DNA of 5,014 nt from JBDKTH01 sp964558295 (GTDB lineage: Bacteria; Planctomycetota; Planctomycetia; Pirellulales; Thermoguttaceae), in contig CAZLDQ010000323.1 of assembly GCA_964558295.1 (NCBI GenBank), positions 1-5,014 on the forward strand. Direction: 5' to 3'. Shown here in pieces: positions 4,993 to 5,014 of the stretch. Below the pieces are notes generated by a model that saw nothing but the letters and a program-made list of their open reading frames with translations, did not search any database and was not told the DNA's origin. Every line of letters starts with the position of its first letter. The first letter of the stretch is position 1. A program made the translations under genes and the position numbers.

Positions 4993-5014
4993 TGTAAGGA
5001 TGGGATTGGCGTCG

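Noticed and set aside
4878..5014. Open minus-strand frames at the right edge that could be the tail of an upstream gene
   Set aside because: Their translation is a Pro/His-rich product of the C-rich repeat tract and shows no domain; I cannot support a gene.

Overview
The window reads as a chromosomal segment of a planctomycete, probably of the Pirellulales. The evidence is a moderately GC-rich composition and two proteins (a Pro/Ala-linker lipoprotein and an 86-residue protein) whose sequence patterns I associate from memory with planctomycete genomes. Nothing here names a genus and no search could be run. I see no mobile element, CRISPR array, tRNA or rRNA.

Layout: 1-955 (minus) is the N-terminal part of an exported VIT + von Willebrand A (VWA) protein; its C-terminus lies left of the window. 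A non-coding stretch of about 480 bases (956-1433) separates it from a divergent plus-strand gene at 1434-1895, which encodes a stand-alone protein of two ACT domains. That gap holds the best promoter in the window (TTGACC-N16-TATGAT). A perfect dyad, TGACC-N6-GGTCA, lies over its -35 box, and a leader of about 200 nt with two small hairpins follows. A second plus-strand gene, 2056-2787, encodes a lipoprotein of unknown function. It is followed, tail to tail, by a minus-strand orphan histidine kinase without a sensor domain (2880-3725, GTG start).

Between the kinase and the divergent 86-residue gene (3981-4241) lies a near-symmetrical -10 element that could fire in both directions. The 86-residue gene converges on nadD (4269-4877, minus), which encodes the NAD-biosynthesis enzyme nicotinate-nucleotide adenylyltransferase. 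A perfect 8-bp inverted repeat covers the point where the two genes end. Upstream of nadD, the last 130 bases hold short tandem repeats and a very G-rich tract with quadruplex potential.

The genes do not form one operon or one pathway: strands alternate and each gene appears to be its own transcription unit. I found no convincing multi-gene novel system. The points most worth a second look are the operator-like dyad and long leader of the ACT gene, the possible bidirectional promoter near 3922, the two uncharacterised families, and the G-rich tract upstream of nadD.
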